Shown one piece after another: positions 60,781-64,000 of a stretch of 64,000 bases of DNA; position 1 is the stretch's first letter; every line of letters starts with the position of its first letter. A model generated the notes under the pieces. The model was not told where the DNA came from. It saw only the letters and a list, made by a program, of their open reading frames with translations, and made no database searches. This stretch comes from Prochlorococcus sp. AG-402-B05 (GTDB taxonomy: Bacteria; Cyanobacteriota; Cyanobacteriia; PCC-6307; Cyanobiaceae), in NCBI GenBank assembly GCA_003279635.1, contig QCHK01000003.1, positions 1 through 64,000 of the forward strand, given 5' to 3'. A program made the translations under genes and the position numbers.

Positions 60781-62481
60781 ATGGATTTAAATACTGGGTT
60801 TAATAAAAATGATATTTACTCAACTAATTGGGATGTAATTGTTATTGGAGCAGGAGCTGCAGGTTTGATGTCATCTCTTGAGTTGCCATCAAATCTGAAA
60901 ATTTTACTTTTAAACCGCAATACCAGTAAGCGTTCTTCCAGTAGATGGGCACAAGGAGGAATGGCTGCTGTTACTCGAATTGAAGATAGTGAGGATTTTC
61001 ATGCTAACGACACAATCAAAGCTGGGGCAGGCCTTTGTGATTCTGAAGCAGTTCAGATGTTTGTTCATAATGCTCCGAGATTGGTAGATAGACTTTTGAA
61101 ACTAGGAATGGAATTTGATAGAACCTCTGGAAAATTATCTACAACTCTTGAAGCTGCTCACACTCATAGAAGAGTACTGCACGTAAAAGATAGAACTGGT
61201 AAGGCATTGGTTGATGTCCTTAATGAGCAAGTTGATCAAAGAGGTAATGTTCTGCATCAAAGAGGAATAAGAGTTACTCAGATTTGGGTTGAAAGAGGAA
61301 AATGTGTTGGGGTACAAGTTCTAGATGGACCAGCTTTGCGTTGGATCAAAGCAAAGGCAGTTGTTTTAGCTACTGGCGGCGGAGGCCATTTATTTGCCAA
61401 TACTACAAATCCAACTCAAGCAGCAGGTGAGGGAATTGCTTTAGCGTGGAAAGCTGGGGCTTGCATAGAAGATCTTGAATTTTTTCAGTTTCACCCAACT
61501 GCTCTGAAATTGGATAATGCGCCTTCGTTTTTGATTTCTGAAGCGGTAAGAGGAGAGGGTGCAGTTTTAGTGGATTCATTCGGCGAGAGTCCCGTAGCTC
61601 ATCTTGAAGGGAAAGATCTTGCATCAAGAGATCAAGTCAGCAGGGCATTGTTTCAAGCGATGCAAAAGCAAAAAGTTGATCACATTGGTCTTGATGTTAA
61701 ATCTATTTCTGTTGAGGATGTAGAAGCGCGCTTTCCGTCAATTTTTCAAAGGTGCAGAGAGTTTGGCTTAGAACCTTTAAAAGAAGCAATCCCCGTGGCT
61801 CCCTCTGCCCATTATTGGATGGGTGGTGTCGCTACAAACTTGAAAGCACAAACAAATGTCAAAGGACTTTTCGCGATTGGTGAGGTGGCATGTACTGGCC
61901 TGCATGGTGCCAATAGACTTGCAAGTAATTCATTAATGGAATGTTTGGTCTTTGCAAATCAAATGAGAAATATTGAATTAACTGATTTTATAACTTCCGA
62001 TATTTCAGGAAATAATTTAAGTTTTAACAAATCAGATCTTCGCTTTTCTAAGGAGCAAGGAACTAGTTATTTATCTAAAGAAATTGAAAAACTTAGACAA
62101 TTATGCTGGCGTGAAGCTGGAGTTGATCGATCACGAAAAGGAATGAATTCTGCTCTTGTAAAAGTTAAACAAGATTATCAAAATCTTTTAAACGAGCCCT
62201 TATTAAATTTGGTTTTTTCTCAGTCAAAATATGAAATTCATGAATTCGAGGAACTTGCTAGGAGAGACCTTAATTTGCTACTTGATTTGAGTAATCGACA
62301 AATGTCAAGTTTGCTTATGTTGGAAGCTTGTTTGTTTCGCGAAGAAAGTAGAGGAGGCCACTTCAGAGATGATTTCCCTAGCTCAGTTCCTTTTTGGCAA
62401 TGTCATACTAGACAAATGAAGGGAAAGAACATTCATACAAGACCCATTCTCGATAAAGCTGGCTTCCCTAAAAATCTTTAG
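60781..62481 (+). CDS. nadB: L-aspartate oxidase
   Basis: 566 aa flavoprotein, first step of NAD synthesis (aspartate to iminoaspartate). FAD loop VIVIGAGAAGLMSSLEL (about 19-35), SSRWAQGGMAAV (about 52-63), active-site HTHRRVLHVKDRTG, HPTAL and the closing GLHGANRLASNSLMECLVFA are all present. Full length. Converges with the VKOR gene, overlapping by 14 bp. Confidence 0.95.
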   Translation: MDLNTGFNKNDIYSTNWDVIVIGAGAAGLMSSLELPSNLKILLLNRNTSKRSSSRWAQGGMAAVTRIEDSEDFHANDTIKAGAGLCDSEAVQMFVHNAPRLVDRLLKLGMEFDRTSGKLSTTLEAAHTHRRVLHVKDRTGKALVDVLNEQVDQRGNVLHQRGIRVTQIWVERGKCVGVQVLDGPALRWIKAKAVVLATGGGGHLFANTTNPTQAAGEGIALAWKAGACIEDLEFFQFHPTALKLDNAPSFLISEAVRGEGAVLVDSFGESPVAHLEGKDLASRDQVSRALFQAMQKQKVDHIGLDVKSISVEDVEARFPSIFQRCREFGLEPLKEAIPVAPSAHYWMGGVATNLKAQTNVKGLFAIGEVACTGLHGANRLASNSLMECLVFANQMRNIELTDFITSDISGNNLSFNKSDLRFSKEQGTSYLSKEIEKLRQLCWREAGVDRSRKGMNSALVKVKQDYQNLLNEPLLNLVFSQSKYEIHEFEELARRDLNLLLDLSNRQMSSLLMLEACLFREESRGGHFRDDFPSSVPFWQCHTRQMKGKNIHTRPILDKAGFPKNL

Positions 62482-63409
62482 AGTCTTTGTAATTGGTAAG
62501 GTCAGCTAATTCTTTTAGGCTTTTCACTCCTGAATCAATTGAGCCATTAATTTCCCAAGAAGGGAAACCAGTTATCCCTTTAGTTTCACAAAGTTCTCTT
62601 TTGTTGTTAAAACCATCTTTTGCACACTCAACTAAATTTAATTTTTCTGCAGCTTCTTTCCCGAACATTTCTTTTTGATCATGACAATGTGGACACCAAT
62701 AAGCGTTATACATGACTGCTCCTTCTTTTGTTAAATGTTCAGCGAGTTTTATTTTGTCAGGAGAACTTATAGCTATTACCGCAGGTGGCATGCCTGGCAT
62801 ATTATTTGAAACTTCCTTACTAGCAGGATCGACTGATGATGACCATATTAGCCCTGCTAAAAGAACTGCTACTGACATAAGAAAACCTCTAAAAAATAAT
62901 TTACCATAATCTTCCCAACTGCCTCCAATTATATTTAATAATAGGACTGAAAGTGATATAAGAAAAGAAAGAAGACAGAAAAAACAGAAAGCTTTAATTT
63001 TAAATATCATCACTGATATTAAAATTAAGCTGAAAATAAAAGTAGATGTAGATATATAAAAAGATCCCCACCATGCAACTTTTGAGGTATTATTTTTTTG
63101 GTTTTTGAGAATAGGTGTTAATGGGAATATTGCCATTAATAATATTAATAAATAACTAATCAAACCTATTAATGATAATGGAATAGAGAAATGATTTGTT
63201 TGAAAGAAACTCCCCCAAGGGCTATTTAAAACTTTATCGCAGCCTCCTAATCCACCTGGACAGTTTAAATTTCCTATGATCCCCCATTTATTTAGTGTTA
63301 TGGATCCTGTATCTATAACACCAACTGTTGATAATATAGCTATAGCAACTCTCGTCCATTTGGAACCTAGATCTTGGCGTCGACGACTCTTTAGTCTTGA
63401 AGGTCCCAT
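62468..63409 (-). CDS. vitamin K epoxide reductase fused to thioredoxin-like domain
   Basis: 313 aa. Four to five membrane segments with NCPGGLGGCDKVLNSPWG (loop Cys pair) and FCFFCLLSF (CxxC quinone-site Cys) make up the VKOR domain. A periplasmic thioredoxin-like domain with YWCPHCHDQKEMFG (about 240-253) follows. Makes disulfide bonds in lumenal proteins, passing electrons to quinone. A known cyanobacterial fusion. Confidence 0.93.
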   Translation of the reverse strand: MGPSRLKSRRRQDLGSKWTRVAIAILSTVGVIDTGSITLNKWGIIGNLNCPGGLGGCDKVLNSPWGSFFQTNHFSIPLSLIGLISYLLILLMAIFPLTPILKNQKNNTSKVAWWGSFYISTSTFIFSLILISVMIFKIKAFCFFCLLSFLISLSVLLLNIIGGSWEDYGKLFFRGFLMSVAVLLAGLIWSSSVDPASKEVSNNMPGMPPAVIAISSPDKIKLAEHLTKEGAVMYNAYWCPHCHDQKEMFGKEAAEKLNLVECAKDGFNNKRELCETKGITGFPSWEINGSIDSGVKSLKELADLTNYKDSKDF

Positions 63410-63586
63410 GCAGGTGAATTTTAAATAATTGAATATTTTTTTATTCTAATGAAGAATTCCTTTTAAGTCTGAATAATTTAAATCAATTCTAATGTTCTGT
63501 ATATTTTAAGAACCATACATATCTGACTGAGTATTAAATATAAACCTCTTTAACTAATTCAATACTAGTAATAGTGATTTATTTAT

Positions 63587-63679
63587 TCAGATTAATTTGA
63601 TAGCTTTAAGGGCTTTTTGAATCAAGAATGCTGCAGAAATGCCTGCTCCAACAAAAACTAAGTAAAAAAGAATTCCCAT
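63587..63679 (-). CDS. petL: cytochrome b6f subunit PetL
   Basis: 30 aa, read directly: ATG at 63679, TGA at 63587. Single span (ILFYLVFVGAGISAAFLI) with the C-terminal LKAIKLI typical of cyanobacterial PetL. Stabilises the b6f complex. Confidence 0.75.
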   Translation of the reverse strand: MGILFYLVFVGAGISAAFLIQKALKAIKLI

Positions 63680-63741
63680 TTGATTTAAATTTCTCCACTA
63701 ATAATAGAACATCAGTGCTTTATCGTTTGAATTTATTAATT

Positions 63742-64000
63742 TTAATCTTGGATATATTGTTTACCAGTGATCAGGCATTGCTCTGCTCGCTGTAGTTCAC
63801 GACCAATGTAAATCGCATGATCTAAATGACTGACGGGGAATGGACCATGACCCTCGGAGATTTGAATACCTAATTGCTTGGCACTCTTCCCTCTATAAAT
63901 ATTGTTTGGTTGATTTCTACTTTTTGTTTTACACCCAATTGGTTCTCCAGACTTTGGATCAATAGCGCGACCTTTTTGATCGATATCATTTAAATAATGT
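63742..64000 (-). CDS. DUF4346-like protein, C-terminal part (runs off window)
   Basis: The 3' end of a minus-strand gene; stop at 63742. The visible end reads [20 protein letters not shown]...[14 protein letters not shown], which fits the DUF4346 pattern of a HAxYLGREL...AE...G..Y.QD end. The start lies beyond 64000. Confidence 0.65.
   Translation of the reverse strand, partial: HYLNDIDQKGRAIDPKSGEPIGCKTKSRNQPNNIYRGKSAKQLGIQISEGHGPFPVSHLDHAIYIGRELQRAEQCLITGKQYIQD

Noticed and set aside
1-64000. CRISPR array or IS element
   Set aside because: No regularly spaced repeats and no transposase with terminal inverted repeats were seen.

Overview
The window reads as an AT-rich, tightly packed genome of a marine picocyanobacterium. 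Prochlorococcus is the best fit, probably a low-light clade; this is inferred from gene content and style, not from a search. Supporting signs are a circularly permuted two-piece tmRNA whose tag reads ANNIVSFSRQTAPVAA, small photosynthesis genes (psbX, ycf66, petL), two high-light-inducible (hli) genes, a sufBCDS operon, many non-ATG starts, and several convergent genes whose 3' ends overlap by a few bases.

Region 1 (about 1-9050) is a roughly 9-kb integrated element in the tmRNA gene (minus strand, 9006-9285). Its boundaries are marked by a second, diverged copy of the tmRNA tail at 1-62, with an exact 20-bp core at 43-62 and 9048-9067. Just inside both ends lies a 21-bp direct repeat (two ATTTGGCTT units 12 bp apart; 167-187 and 8953-8973). 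The element encodes a full-length tyrosine recombinase, a small HTH protein (excisionase/AlpA-like), an archaeo-eukaryotic-type primase fused to a DUF3987 helicase-like domain, a second short tyrosine recombinase, a terminase-small-subunit-like HTH protein, three paralogous 107-115 aa proteins of unknown function (two with the same 14-mer upstream), and a cluster of ACATAGGGGA repeats that could be a replication origin. Together this resembles a phage-satellite or tycheposon-like integrative element: integration, self-replication and possibly hitch-hiking in phage particles.

Region 2 (9.3-32 kb) is core genome: an rRNA methyltransferase, SMC, a PRC-barrel protein, an LpxB-like glycosyltransferase, tRNA-Leu(AAG), accC, a YGGT protein, psbX, ycf66, hli, an ABC exporter-like protein, HIT, peptide deformylase, an S9 peptidase and the suf Fe-S assembly operon.

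Region 3 (32-48.8 kb) holds a DUF4912 protein, phosphoglucomutase, a RarA fusion, a phosphopantetheinyl transferase, a peroxiredoxin, coaX and cysH. It continues with an NDH-2 and an ion-transport cluster (SLC13-like permease, TrkH/KtrB, TrkA/KtrA), then a decayed anmK pseudogene (46378-47513). After that comes a small accessory-looking cluster with a ribbon-helix-helix regulator and a Nif11-like orphan peptide.

Region 4 (48.8-64 kb) is core again: ABC-F, an HtrA protease, small cyanobacterial proteins, hli, xseAB, a YihY membrane protein, inositol monophosphatase, TolC, a DUF512 radical-SAM protein, DUF3120, nadB, a VKOR-thioredoxin fusion, petL and the 3' end of a DUF4346-like gene.
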